Assembly (NCBI RefSeq): GCF_003173735.1
Contig: NZ_CP029551.1
Span: 2,752,001-2,816,000 of the forward strand
DNA length: 64,000 bases
Direction: 5' to 3'
Origin: Methylobacterium radiodurans
GTDB lineage: Bacteria > Pseudomonadota > Alphaproteobacteria > Rhizobiales > Beijerinckiaceae
Below, one piece after another: positions 20,719 to 31,430 of the stretch (its first letter is position 1; every line of letters starts with the position of its first letter). The notes under the pieces are model-generated. The model did not search any database and was not told the origin of the DNA. It was given only the letters and a program-made list of their open reading frames with translations. Both the position numbers and the translations under genes were made by a program.

Positions 20719-21872
20719 GCCGCGCCCTTGACGCACGTGTGGATCAGCAAGACCCGGATAAGCCGGGCGCGGGGAACGGTCGGGACCCGGGCGCCGACAT
20801 CGCCGCGCGCCTGCACGCCTTCCGCAGCCTCGGCGGCAATTGCGAGTTCGGCTTCGTGCAGCGCTACGGCGGCGCCGAGCCCTCGGGTCTGCTGCGCTTC
20901 TCCTACACGCCGCTGCCGGACCTGATCCACGCGTTGGATACCGACTTCGCGGAGTTGGGCGCGCCGGGCGACCTGCACCTCGCCGAGGCGGCGAGCGGCA
21001 CCTATTACTGCGCGAGCCGCCGCTACGGCATCTGGTCCAACACCGCGCGGACGGTCGGCGATGTCGATCCGGCCGCGCTCCTGGAACGGGAATACGGCCG
21101 CGTCGCCCACCTGAAACGGCGGATGCTCGACGAACTCGGCGCGGGCTCGAAGATCCTCGTCCGCAAGGTCGGGCCGGAGGATTCCGAGGCCGATCTCGGG
21201 CAGCTCCTCCGGGCGATCCGGCGCCACGGCCCCTCGACGCTGCTGCGCGTCGCGGCGGCCGGACCCGACTGGGCGCCCGGGCCGGTGCGCCGGGTCGGCG
21301 ACGGCGTTTTTCAGGGCAGCGTCCGCCGCTTCGCCCCCCAGGAAGAGGCCTGGGACGTCGATCTCGAACCCTGGCTCCTCCTCAGCGACAGCGCCGAACG
21401 GCTCTGGCGCGGGCTGTCACCGGAACCGATGCGCCCCCCGGCCCGGCCCGTCCGGGCCTTCTCGGGCACGCGCGCCCACGCCGCGCGGGGCGATGGCATC
21501 TCCTCGTTCCGGCAGGATTGCGACGCCCGCGCCCTGCCACGCGGACCGATCCACACCTTCTCGGCCTGGATCTGGCTGCCGGAGCGCTTCGCGGGCGAGG
21601 CGGTCTTCGCGGCCATCGATTACGAACGGCTCGCCTGCGCCGGGGCAGACCTCGCGCTGCGCGGCGCGTGGCAGCGGATCTGGGTCTCGGCGCGGATCCC
21701 GGAGGGGCGCGAGCGGATCCGGATCGGCCTCGTCGCCCGCGCTCCCCGCGGCCAGCGCTTCTGGTCGACGGGCTGGCGCCTCGACGAGGGACCGCTGCCG
21801 CCCCAGGAACCTGCGCCCGCCGTCCGGCCCCGCGCCGGCCTCGGATTCTGGCTGGCGCGGCTGCGGGGCTAG
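20715..21872 (+). CDS. Conserved protein of unknown function (SLGGNCEFG domain)
   Basis: 385-residue soluble protein. The N-terminal ~200 residues begin with FRSLGGNCEFGFVQRYGGAEPSGLLRFS and continue with YYCASRRYGIWSNT and LKRRMLDELGAG-KILVRKV. This arrangement recurs in alphaproteobacterial proteins near polysaccharide genes; the GxNCE motif resembles DUF1796-type putative cysteine peptidases. The C-terminal ~150 residues may form a beta-sandwich (carbohydrate-binding-like), inferred from IHTFSAWIWLPERFAG. GTG start, coupled to the LysE gene. No function is assigned. Confidence 0.7.
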   Translation: MSRALDARVDQQDPDKPGAGNGRDPGADIAARLHAFRSLGGNCEFGFVQRYGGAEPSGLLRFSYTPLPDLIHALDTDFAELGAPGDLHLAEAASGTYYCASRRYGIWSNTARTVGDVDPAALLEREYGRVAHLKRRMLDELGAGSKILVRKVGPEDSEADLGQLLRAIRRHGPSTLLRVAAAGPDWAPGPVRRVGDGVFQGSVRRFAPQEEAWDVDLEPWLLLSDSAERLWRGLSPEPMRPPARPVRAFSGTRAHAARGDGISSFRQDCDARALPRGPIHTFSAWIWLPERFAGEAVFAAIDYERLACAGADLALRGAWQRIWVSARIPEGRERIRIGLVARAPRGQRFWSTGWRLDEGPLPPQEPAPAVRPRAGLGFWLARLRG

Positions 21873-21930
21873 CCCACGGCCGAATCTGACGTCTCGCGCA
21901 CCGGGGCGGCCTCTGTTATGGGCTTGGCCC

Positions 21931-23970
21931 ATGAGCGACAATTCATCCGAGAGCGGCCGCGACGGGCGGGCCGACGACCCGTCCGCGCAGGCCTGGACGC
22001 CCGCGACCGACGCCAACACCGAGAAGCCCGACAGCGAGCGGCGGCCCAAGGCCCGCGACGCGCGGGCCGAGCGCGCGGGCGGCGATGCCCCGCTGCGCCG
22101 TCGCGCGCCGGAGCACCCCGCCAAGCCCACCGCGCCGAGCGAGGCCCCCGAGGAGAGCGCCTACGAGGGCGAGCGCATCGCCAAGGCGATCGCGCGCGCC
22201 GGCATCGCCTCGCGCCGGGACGCGGAGGCGATGATCGCGGCCGGCCGGGTCAGCCTCAACGGGCAGGTGCTCGATTCACCGGCCGTCAACGTGACGGAAT
22301 CCGACCGCATCCTGATCGACGGCGAGCCCATGCCGGAGCGCGAGCGGACCCGGCTCTGGATCTTCCACAAGCCGCGCGGCCTCGTCACTACGGCGCGCGA
22401 CCCCGAGGGGCGCCAGACCGTGTTCGAGGCGCTGCCGGAGGACATGCCCCGCGTCGTGGCGGTGGGCCGGCTCGACATCAACACCGAGGGCCTGCTGCTG
22501 CTGACCAACGACGGCGGCCTCGCCAAGGTCATCGCCCATCCCGACACAGGCTGGCTGCGCCGCTACCGCGTGCGCGCCCACGGCGACACCGACCAGGCGC
22601 AGCTCGACCGGCTGCGCAAGGGCGTAACCATCGATGGGATGGAGTACGGCCCCGTCGAGGCCACCCTCGACCGGGTCCAGGGCGACAACCTCTGGATCAC
22701 GATGGGCCTGCGCGAGGGCAAGAACCGCGAGGTCAAGCGCATCCTCGAACATCTCGGCCTGCAGGTGAACCGGCTGATCCGGCTCTCCTTCGGCCCGTTC
22801 CAGCTCGGCGACCTCGAGATGGGGCTGACCGAGGAGGTGCGCACCAAGGTGCTGAAGGAGCAGCTCGGCAAGACGCTCGCCGAGCAGGCCGGCGTCGATT
22901 TCGAGAGCCCGGTGCGCGAGCCGATCGCGCCCTTCGGCTCGCCGAAGCAGAAGGAGGCGGCGCGCCAGGACGCGGGTCGCCAAGAAGCCGGCCGCCAGGA
23001 GGCCCGGACCGAGCGCGCGGACCGGGGAGAGCGGGGCGAGCGGTCCTACCGCGACGGCGGCGAGCGCGGAGAGCGCCCGGCCCGGCCGGCGCGCCCGGCG
23101 GCCGCACCGGAGCGGGTGCCGACCGGCGGCATGGGCCCCGGCCCGCGCCGCTCGGTCTGGCGCGCCGATGAGGGCGAGACGCAGCGCCCCGGCCGTCCGC
23201 CGCGCCGCGGCGCCGATCCGAAGATCGAGCGGGCCGCCGCCGCCGAGCGCGGGCGCGAGCGGGTCGGCGCGATCAAGAGCGGCGAGCGGCGCGTGCTGGT
23301 CGAGCGCCTGGGTCCCAGCCCGCAGCCGGAGCCCGCGGCCGAGCCGCCGAAGCGGCGTCCCCGCTACGCCAAGTCGGACGAGGCGGGCGCGCCCCGGGCG
23401 GACGCGCGGCCGCGCTACCGGTCCGGTGACGAGGCGCGCGGCGAGCGGGCTGCCCGGGCCGATCGCGCACCGCGCCCGGACCGGGCGGCGCGGACGGATC
23501 GTCCGGCGCGCGCCGAGCGCGCCCCCCGCGGCGAGGGTGCCGAGCGCGCCCCGCGCCGCGCGGGCGGGTCGGAAGGCGGCGGGCGCTCCGGCGATCGCGG
23601 CTTCGGCGAGCGCGGCTACGGCGAGGCCCGCGGGACCGGGCCGCGGGATGCCGGGGCTCGCCCGGGCGGCAAATTCGGTGACCGGAAGCCCGGCGGCTCG
23701 TTCGGCGGCGGCAAGCCCGGCGGTGCGAAGTTCGGCGGCAGACCCGGGGCTGCGAAGTCCGGTGGATCCGAGGGCGGCGGCTACAAGGCCGGGCCCAAGC
23801 CCGGCGGCCGTCCCGGCGGCTTCGGCGGACGCGGCGAAGGTGCGCCCACCCGCGGCGGGAGGCCCGGGGGTAAGCCCGGCGGCTTCAAGTCCGGTGGCTT
23901 CAAGCCCGGCGGCGGTGGTCCCGGCGGCCGCTCGGGCGGCGGCGGCCGGCCGCCCCGCGGGGCCCGGTGA
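21931..23970 (+). CDS. Pseudouridine synthase, RsuA/RluB family, with long basic tail
   Basis: 679 residues. An N-terminal charged region (1-75) precedes an S4 domain (about 78-130, RIAKAIARAGIASRRDAEAMIAAG). The RluB/RsuA catalytic domain (about 140-315) contains VGRLDINTEGLLLLTNDG, where the aspartate is catalytic, and GLREGKNREVKRIL. The remaining ~350 residues form a low-complexity tail dominated by R, G, P, A, D, E and K, ending in glycine-rich repeats. It most likely modifies 23S rRNA at position 2605 as RluB does. Its stop overlaps rsmD, another rRNA modification gene, by four bases. Confidence 0.9.
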   Translation: MSDNSSESGRDGRADDPSAQAWTPATDANTEKPDSERRPKARDARAERAGGDAPLRRRAPEHPAKPTAPSEAPEESAYEGERIAKAIARAGIASRRDAEAMIAAGRVSLNGQVLDSPAVNVTESDRILIDGEPMPERERTRLWIFHKPRGLVTTARDPEGRQTVFEALPEDMPRVVAVGRLDINTEGLLLLTNDGGLAKVIAHPDTGWLRRYRVRAHGDTDQAQLDRLRKGVTIDGMEYGPVEATLDRVQGDNLWITMGLREGKNREVKRILEHLGLQVNRLIRLSFGPFQLGDLEMGLTEEVRTKVLKEQLGKTLAEQAGVDFESPVREPIAPFGSPKQKEAARQDAGRQEAGRQEARTERADRGERGERSYRDGGERGERPARPARPAAAPERVPTGGMGPGPRRSVWRADEGETQRPGRPPRRGADPKIERAAAAERGRERVGAIKSGERRVLVERLGPSPQPEPAAEPPKRRPRYAKSDEAGAPRADARPRYRSGDEARGERAARADRAPRPDRAARTDRPARAERAPRGEGAERAPRRAGGSEGGGRSGDRGFGERGYGEARGTGPRDAGARPGGKFGDRKPGGSFGGGKPGGAKFGGRPGAAKSGGSEGGGYKAGPKPGGRPGGFGGRGEGAPTRGGRPGGKPGGFKSGGFKPGGGGPGGRSGGGGRPPRGAR

Positions 23971-24527
23971 GGATCGTCGGCGGGGCTTGGCGCGGCCGAC
24001 GCCTCGCCACGCCCCGCACCGACGCGATCCGGCCCACCTCGGACCGGCTGCGCGAGGCGCTGTTCAACGTGCTGGCGCACGCCTACGACGATCCCGTCCC
24101 CGGCGCGCGGGTGCTCGACCTCTTCGCGGGGACCGGAGCGCTCAGCTTCGAGGCCCTGTCGCGGGGGGCCGCCTACGCGCTCCTCGTCGACGAGGGTACC
24201 GAGGCGCGCGGCGTCATCCGCCACAACATCGAGGCCTTCGGCGCCGAGGGCACGACGCGGCTGTTCCGGCGCGACGCCACGAAGCTCGGGCCGATGGGTC
24301 CCGGCGCGCCCTACGGTCTCGTCTTCTGCGATCCGCCCTACGGCCGCGACCTCGCCCCGGCGGCCCTGGCAAGCGCCGCCGCGGGCGGCTGGCTTGCCCC
24401 GGGCGCGCTGGCCGTCGTGGAGGAATCCGGCTCCGCCAGCGTCGCGCTGCCCGACGGCTTCGAGGAACTGGAGCGGCGCGCCTACGGCGAGACGGCCGTG
24501 GTTCTCGCACGCTTCAGGGCGGAGTAG
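23967..24527 (+). CDS. rsmD: 16S rRNA (guanine-966-N2)-methyltransferase RsmD
   Basis: 186-residue SAM-dependent methyltransferase acting on G966 of 16S rRNA. MRIVGGAWRGRRL and RPTSDRLREALFNVL are the family N-terminus, LDLFAGTGALSFEALSRG is motif I, and FCDPPYG is the catalytic motif IV. GTG start overlapping the pseudouridine synthase stop (GTGA), so the two rRNA-modifying genes are translationally coupled. Confidence 0.95.
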   Translation: MRIVGGAWRGRRLATPRTDAIRPTSDRLREALFNVLAHAYDDPVPGARVLDLFAGTGALSFEALSRGAAYALLVDEGTEARGVIRHNIEAFGAEGTTRLFRRDATKLGPMGPGAPYGLVFCDPPYGRDLAPAALASAAAGGWLAPGALAVVEESGSASVALPDGFEELERRAYGETAVVLARFRAE

Positions 24528-24560
24528 GCCGTCGGCCTCCCCACGGGCGCGCGGCGGAGA

Positions 24561-25469
24561 TCAGCCCGTCAGGAAATCCCGCATCGCCCGCAGCGTCGCC
24601 TCCGGGTTCTCCTCCGCCAGGAAGTGGCCGCCCGCGATCTCCGTGCCGACCGCGTTCGGCGCAAGGGTGCGCCGCCACGCCTCCAGGGCGGTCTCCGGCT
24701 TGCCCTTGTTGAGGTACTCACGGCTCGACAGGACCAGCACCGGCATGGCGAGCGTCCGGCCGGCCGCGATGTCGGCCTCGTCGGCGGCGCGGTCCGGCCC
24801 GGCGCCCGCCCGGTAATCCTCGCACATGGCGTGGATGCGGTCCGGCACGTTCCAGGCCTGCCGGTAGAGGTCGAGCGCGCGCGGATCGAAGACCGCGAGG
24901 TCGTGCGCCCCCGCCCACTCCGTCAGCAGGCCCTCGAAATAGGCGTCGGGCCCGGCCGCGATCTGCTGCTCCGGGCCGGGGGCGGGCTCCGCCAGGAACG
25001 GCCAGTGCGGGTTCATGCCGGGGCGAGCGGTGATGCGCTCCCACTGCACTGCGGTCGGCACGATGTCGACGAGCACGAGCCGCGAGACACGGCCAGGCTC
25101 GTCCAGCGCGAGGCGGTAAGCGACCCGTGCGCCGCGGTCATGGCCGGCGAGCGCGAAATGGACGTGGCCGATCCGCTCCATCAGGGCGACGATCTCGCGG
25201 CCGAGCGTGCGCTTGGCGTAGGCTTCGTGCGCGGGATCGCCCGCGGGCGCGGCGGACCAGCCATAGCCCTTGAGGTCGAGGCAGATCACCCGGTGGTCGC
25301 GGGCAAGGTCGGGGGCGATCCGGTGCCACATCGCGTGGCACTCCGGGAAGCCGTGGAGCAGCAGGAGCGGTGGCGCCGCCTCGGGGCCGCCGGCCCGCGC
25401 GAAAGCCTTGCCCCAGGGCGCGTCGAGCCAGAGCGCCTCGAAGCCCGGAAACAGATCGGCGCCGTCCAT
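24561..25469 (-). CDS. Alpha/beta hydrolase, haloacetate dehalogenase/epoxide hydrolase type
   Basis: 302 residues. The oxyanion-hole motif LLLHGFPECHAMWHRIA is followed by the nucleophile elbow GHDRGARVAYRLAL, with aspartate as nucleophile. That separates it from serine esterases and fits fluoroacetate/haloacetate dehalogenases or epoxide hydrolases. The catalytic histidine is probable in IAGGHFLAEENPE near the C-terminus. Substrate unknown. It is convergent with rsmD. Confidence 0.87.
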   Translation of the reverse strand: MDGADLFPGFEALWLDAPWGKAFARAGGPEAAPPLLLLHGFPECHAMWHRIAPDLARDHRVICLDLKGYGWSAAPAGDPAHEAYAKRTLGREIVALMERIGHVHFALAGHDRGARVAYRLALDEPGRVSRLVLVDIVPTAVQWERITARPGMNPHWPFLAEPAPGPEQQIAAGPDAYFEGLLTEWAGAHDLAVFDPRALDLYRQAWNVPDRIHAMCEDYRAGAGPDRAADEADIAAGRTLAMPVLVLSSREYLNKGKPETALEAWRRTLAPNAVGTEIAGGHFLAEENPEATLRAMRDFLTG

Positions 25470-25534
25470 GTGGTCGTGATCTCCCGCGTCGCGACCTCGT
25501 CAACGCGCCTGGGCGCGGCGGGCTCCGCGCCGAC

Positions 25535-25642
25535 TCAGCCGATCTGAGTGAGCAGGGTGAACACCCCGAAGGCCAGCACCGAGACCACGGCGACGGCGAG
25601 CAGGATCAGCGCCGCGCGCGATTCCTTCAGTTCCGGCGACAT
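25535..25642 (-). CDS. 35-residue single-pass membrane protein
   Basis: Small open frame MSPELKESRAALILLAVAVVSVLAFGVFTLLTQIG, below usual length cut-offs. A charged start is followed by one convincing 21-residue membrane helix. GGAGG lies about five bases before the ATG, and codon third positions are G/C-rich like real genes here. It sits upstream of the hydrolase on the same strand, 65 bases away. Function unknown. Confidence 0.6.
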   Translation of the reverse strand: MSPELKESRAALILLAVAVVSVLAFGVFTLLTQIG

Positions 25643-25845
25643 ACCCGCCTCCGCGCTTCCCCGCGCCCGGGATCTGAACACCCGGCGCCCCCTGCCCAGC
25701 CTACGCGGCCTCTACGATCCGGTACAACCGGCGCGTCGATCGCGCGATGTGCCCCACCGCACAGATTGCAGGAGTCGACAAGCCTAGCTTGGCGGCAATC
25801 GGGCATGGCGCATTTCGCCTCGCCGTTTGAAACAGGATCGCGGTC

Positions 25846-26079
25846 ATGTCATCGCATCGTCGCGCTGTCGCTCTCGCCCTCGCTGGCCTCCTCGCCTTCC
25901 CGGCGCTCGCCGCCGCCCGCGAGGCGCATCACGCCAAGCCCGCCGCGAAGCCGCAGAGCCGGGCGGCTATCGCCGCCTCGGAGGGCTTCACGGCCCGGAT
26001 GAGCCGACTGGACGCCCTGATGGGTGGTCCGCGGACGCTGGCGCCCCGCGCGCGCTCGGCCAGCGCCGCCGTGAACTGA
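25846..26079 (+). CDS. Small exported protein of unknown function
   Basis: 77 residues with a Sec signal peptide (MSSHRRAVALALAGLLAFPALAAA) and a short mature part rich in A, R and S. No domain is recognised. It lies in the space between two minus-strand genes and has its own AT-richer upstream region (about 25,700-25,845). Confidence 0.55.
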   Translation: MSSHRRAVALALAGLLAFPALAAAREAHHAKPAAKPQSRAAIAASEGFTARMSRLDALMGGPRTLAPRARSASAAVN

Positions 26080-26083
26080 CGGT

Positions 26084-27100
26084 TCAGGCCATCTCCGCCA
26101 GGAAGGCGTCGTAGCGGGCGCGGACCTCGTCCAGGCGCTCGAAATGCGGGAAGGCACCGGTCGGCAGCGCCGCGACGCGCCAGTTCGGCCGCGCGGCGAA
26201 GCGCGGGGCGTCGCGGTAATCGACGAAGTCCCCCCGCTCCCCGTGCAGCATCAGCACCGGCAGCCACAGCGCCTCGTAGAGCCGAGTCGTGTCGGTCGGG
26301 AACAGGTAGCCCGATACGAAGCAGAACGGCGCGTGCTCGGCCCCCGGCTGATGCGTCGTGGCGTGGTCGTATTCGAGCAGCCCCTCGTCGATCTCGGGCG
26401 ACCCCCAGGTCTTCTCCAGGAAGAAGCGCAGGCTCGGCCGGCTGGTGAGCGCGTCGAACAGCGCCCGGCCGTGCGGCGGCGCGTCGAGGAGCGCCCGCGT
26501 CGTCGGGCGGCGGCGGTCGCCGCCGAATGCGCCGCGGCCGGAGAGACGCGCGTCGAAGCCCGCCGGGCTGATCAGCGCGAGGCTGCGGTAATCCTGCGCC
26601 CGCTCCAGAGCCGCGCGGGCAAGGTAGGCGCAGGAGAGCGAGAGCCCGAGCGCGTCGATCCGGACACCGCCGTGCCGGCGCCGGATCTCGCTGGCCACTG
26701 CGTGGATCGCCTCGACCATCAGGCCCGGCGTATAGGGTCGCCGGGACCGCTCCGAGAAGCCGAAACCCGGCAGGTCGAGGGCGTAGACCGGCCGCTCGCG
26801 CCGGTAATGCCCGTAGAGCGGGCGCACCTCGTAGGCGCTCGCCGCCGCGTTGACCGAGTGGACGAGGAGCAGCGGCACTCCGTCCGCCGCGTCGTCGCCG
26901 TAGAACGAGACGCGGCCGGCGCGGGCGGTATCGAGGTCCTCGCGCCGCGCGGGCAGGGCGGGGTGGAGAGGCACCCGGTGCGGCACGGCGAGGCGGCTCC
27001 AGGCGAGCCAGGCCGCTGCCCCGCCGAGGGCCGCGATGCCGAGGCCCTTCGCGGCGCCGCGCGCCAGGACCGGTCCGATGCTGTGAGGTCGCCGTGCCAT
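26084..27100 (-). CDS. Membrane-anchored alpha/beta hydrolase
   Basis: 338 residues. An N-terminal hydrophobic stretch (about 12-32, AAKGLGIAALGGAAAWLAWS) suggests a membrane anchor. The hydrolase core has LLLVHSVNAAASAYEVRPL (oxyanion region), a nucleophile elbow GLSLS with serine, and a late histidine in TGAFPHFERLDEV. The overall layout resembles bchO/haloperoxidase-like lipases. Substrate unknown. Confidence 0.82.
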   Translation of the reverse strand: MARRPHSIGPVLARGAAKGLGIAALGGAAAWLAWSRLAVPHRVPLHPALPARREDLDTARAGRVSFYGDDAADGVPLLLVHSVNAAASAYEVRPLYGHYRRERPVYALDLPGFGFSERSRRPYTPGLMVEAIHAVASEIRRRHGGVRIDALGLSLSCAYLARAALERAQDYRSLALISPAGFDARLSGRGAFGGDRRRPTTRALLDAPPHGRALFDALTSRPSLRFFLEKTWGSPEIDEGLLEYDHATTHQPGAEHAPFCFVSGYLFPTDTTRLYEALWLPVLMLHGERGDFVDYRDAPRFAARPNWRVAALPTGAFPHFERLDEVRARYDAFLAEMA

Positions 27101-27165
27101 GCCGTCCCGTTCCGCCGCCCTCGTCTCGGGCGACAACGCCGTGGGCGCGGCCGCGTTGCGGCGGC

Positions 27166-29028
<1,863 letters not shown>

Positions 29029-29156
29029 GGCCCGCGTTCTGGCCGGGGCCGGGGGCGGTTGCAAGAGGACGCTGGGAGGGGACGCGCGCGCGGGGCTGTC
29101 ACGCCGGAGTGGCGGCGCATCTTCTCGCGGGCGGGCGGGCCGGTATACGGCACGCC

Positions 29157-30092
29157 ATGACCTTGACCATTCTCGCGGCGCTGGTGCCGATCGCGCTCCT
29201 GATCGGGCTCGGCGCCGTCCTGCGACGCCGGACCTTCCTGGCACCCGCCTTCTGGCCGCAGGCCGAACGGCTCGCCTATTACGTGCTCTTGCCGAGCCTG
29301 CTCGTGCACGGGCTCGCCACCGCCCGGCTCGACGGGGTTCCGGTGCTCGAACTCGCCGCCGTGCTGGTGCTCTCGACGGCCTGCGTCGCGCTGGTGCTGG
29401 TCGCGGCGCGCCCGCTCTTCCGGCTCGACGGCGCGGCCTTCACCTCGGTCTTCCAGGGCGGCATCCGCTTCAACAACTATGTGGGCGTCTCGGCGGCGGC
29501 GGGGCTCTACGGGGCCCAAGGGGTGGCGCTGGCCGCGGTCGCCAACGCCGCGATCGTGCCGACCGTCAACGTGCTCTGCGTGCTGATCTTCGCCCGCTAC
29601 GGCACGGCCGGGCAGGCGCGTCCCGGCCTGATCCTCCGGCAGATCGCCCTCAACCCGCTGGTGCTGGGCAGCCTCGGCGGCATCCTGCTCCAGGCGGCGC
29701 ACCTGCCCCTGCCGCCGGGCATCGAGCCGGCCTTGAAGGCCCTGGGTCAGGCCTCGCTGCCGCTGGGCCTGCTCTGCGTCGGGGCGGCGCTCGATTTCGG
29801 CACGGCGCGGGCCTGGATCCGGCCGGTGGCGGCGGCCTCGCTGTTCAAGTTCGGCCTGATGCCGGTGGCGACCGTGCTGGCCTGCCTCGCGCTCGGGCTG
29901 AGCGGTCCGGCGGCGGTGACGGCGCTGCTGTTCCAGACCCTGCCGACCGCCTCCTCGGCCTACATCATGGCCCGCCAGCTCGGCGGCGACGCCCCGCTGA
30001 TGGCCGGCATTACCGCGACCCAGACCGTGCTGGCAGCTGCCCTGCTGCCGCTGGTGATGATCGGCCTCGGTGCCCTCGCGGGTCTGGTCTGA
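29157..30092 (+). CDS. AEC-family transporter (auxin efflux carrier-like)
   Basis: 311-residue integral membrane protein with about ten hydrophobic segments. The family features are the N-terminal PIALLIGLGAVLRRR, AERLAYYVLLPSLL and the discontinuous mid-protein FNNYVG stretch. Members export or import dicarboxylates, malonate or amino-acid derivatives; the substrate is unknown. It diverges from the ABC-F gene. Confidence 0.88.
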   Translation: MTLTILAALVPIALLIGLGAVLRRRTFLAPAFWPQAERLAYYVLLPSLLVHGLATARLDGVPVLELAAVLVLSTACVALVLVAARPLFRLDGAAFTSVFQGGIRFNNYVGVSAAAGLYGAQGVALAAVANAAIVPTVNVLCVLIFARYGTAGQARPGLILRQIALNPLVLGSLGGILLQAAHLPLPPGIEPALKALGQASLPLGLLCVGAALDFGTARAWIRPVAAASLFKFGLMPVATVLACLALGLSGPAAVTALLFQTLPTASSAYIMARQLGGDAPLMAGITATQTVLAAALLPLVMIGLGALAGLV

Positions 30093-30105
30093 GCGGGGCT
30101 GCAGC

Positions 30106-31053
30106 TCAGACCAGTTCCCAGGCGTCCGGTTCCGCCATCAGCTTGGCCACCAGCGCGTGGTTCAGCTCGTGGCCCGTATGCGCCGCCCTGACGTGGCCGA
30201 GCAGGGGGTGACCGATCAGCGCGAGGTCGCCGACGAGGTCGAGCGCGCGGTGGCGCACGGGCTCGTCCGGCACCCGCATGCCGCCGACGACGCGGCTCCC
30301 GACGATACCCGCCGTGGTACGGAGGTTCGCGCCGCGCAGCACCGGCTTCCCGGTCAGGAAGCTGTAGAGCTTCAGCGGCACCGCCCATTTCAGGCGGCCG
30401 AAGCTGCGCGAGGGCGCGAGGGCGCGGTCGAAGGTCTCGGGATCGACGGGCCCGGTCCAGTCCATTCCCGGGAAATGCGCCAGGGCGAGATGCGCCGAGA
30501 CGCGGAGGTGATCGCAGGGCTCGACGCTCAAGGAACGCTCGCCCATCCGCACCGCGACCGGACGCCGTAGCCGCAAAGACCGGCGTGGGGCGTCCTGCTC
30601 GATACGGCCCGCCCCGCGGATGCCCGCGCACCAGGGCAGGGCGCTGCCGTCGAAGATCGGCAGCTCCTCGGCGTCGATCTCGACCAGCGCGTTGTCGATG
30701 CGGTGGGCGGAGAGCGCAGCCATCAGGTGCTCGACGGTGCGCACGAGGATGCCGTCGCTCGAGCGGAGCGCCGTGCACAGCGGCTGCGACTCGCGGTAGC
30801 GCCAGAGGGCCGGCACGTCGGCCCGGCGCCCGTCCTTCAGCTGCCGCCGGAACAGGATGCCGGCTCCGGCCGCGGCCGGCGAGACCCGCACGTTCGCGCG
30901 GCGCCCGGTATGCAGTCCCGGTCCCGCGCGCTCGAAGGCGGCGCCGAGCGTCGCCTGCCGGGCGGGCCGGGCCCAAGCCTCCGGCAGGATCGGGGGGATC
31001 TCCGGCAGGATCGGGGGGATCTCCGGCAGGATCGTCGGGAAGGGGGCGGACAT
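30106..31053 (-). CDS. LpxC-like UDP-3-O-acyl-N-acetylglucosamine deacetylase (divergent)
   Basis: 315 residues. LpxC removes the acetyl group of UDP-3-O-acyl-GlcNAc, the committed step of lipid A synthesis. Zinc-site elements are present: TVEHLMAAL (first Glu/His), HRALDLVGDL (second His and Asp) and TGHELNHAL (general acid His). IDAEELPIFDGSALPW also matches the family. The mid region is unlike ordinary LpxC, with SFGRLKWAVPLKLYSFL instead of the usual TFGF region. The N-terminus carries a proline-rich tandem repeat. It lies outside any cell-division cluster, so it may be a second copy. Confidence 0.82.
   Translation of the reverse strand: MSAPFPTILPEIPPILPEIPPILPEAWARPARQATLGAAFERAGPGLHTGRRANVRVSPAAAGAGILFRRQLKDGRRADVPALWRYRESQPLCTALRSSDGILVRTVEHLMAALSAHRIDNALVEIDAEELPIFDGSALPWCAGIRGAGRIEQDAPRRSLRLRRPVAVRMGERSLSVEPCDHLRVSAHLALAHFPGMDWTGPVDPETFDRALAPSRSFGRLKWAVPLKLYSFLTGKPVLRGANLRTTAGIVGSRVVGGMRVPDEPVRHRALDLVGDLALIGHPLLGHVRAAHTGHELNHALVAKLMAEPDAWELV
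30979..31041. repeat. 21-bp tandem repeat in the LpxC-like N-terminus
   Basis: Two identical 21-base units (30979-30999 and 31000-31020) are followed by a third unit (31021-31041) with changes in its last bases. On the minus strand each unit encodes seven residues of the ILPEIPP type, so copy-number change keeps the reading frame. Confidence 0.9.
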
Positions 31054-31430
31054 GACGCGGGCTCGGTCGGGGCCCACGGACGCGCGACGGCCGGCGCAAC
31101 GCCGGTTCGATCGGCCGCCGCGGCCCGCCGCGCCCCCAGGGCCGGCCGCGATCGGAGATGTCTTCTCGTTAGCGCGCGGACCGGGCAGCGGAAAGAAGCC
31201 CGCGCCTCACAATGGTGTCAGCGCGGCTCATCCACCTGAATCGTGCCGGGACAGGGTCGTGAAACCCGGCCCAGCCTTGACCGCCCCGGAGGCTGCCGTC
31301 ACCATTCGCGGACACGTCACGGCCACGTCGAAGCCCCGGCCCGGATCGACCGGACACGGGGCGCCTCCCTGCGAAGAACCCGCTCCCGGGTCCCGCGGCG
31401 ACGGGCCCGCGCAGCGAGGGGCTGATCCGG
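31054..31430. other. Divergent intergenic region
   Basis: About 375 bases between the LpxC-like gene and the Crp/Fnr gene. It must hold both promoters. Short open frames here lack ribosome sites or family resemblance. I see no clear operator palindrome. Confidence 0.4.
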
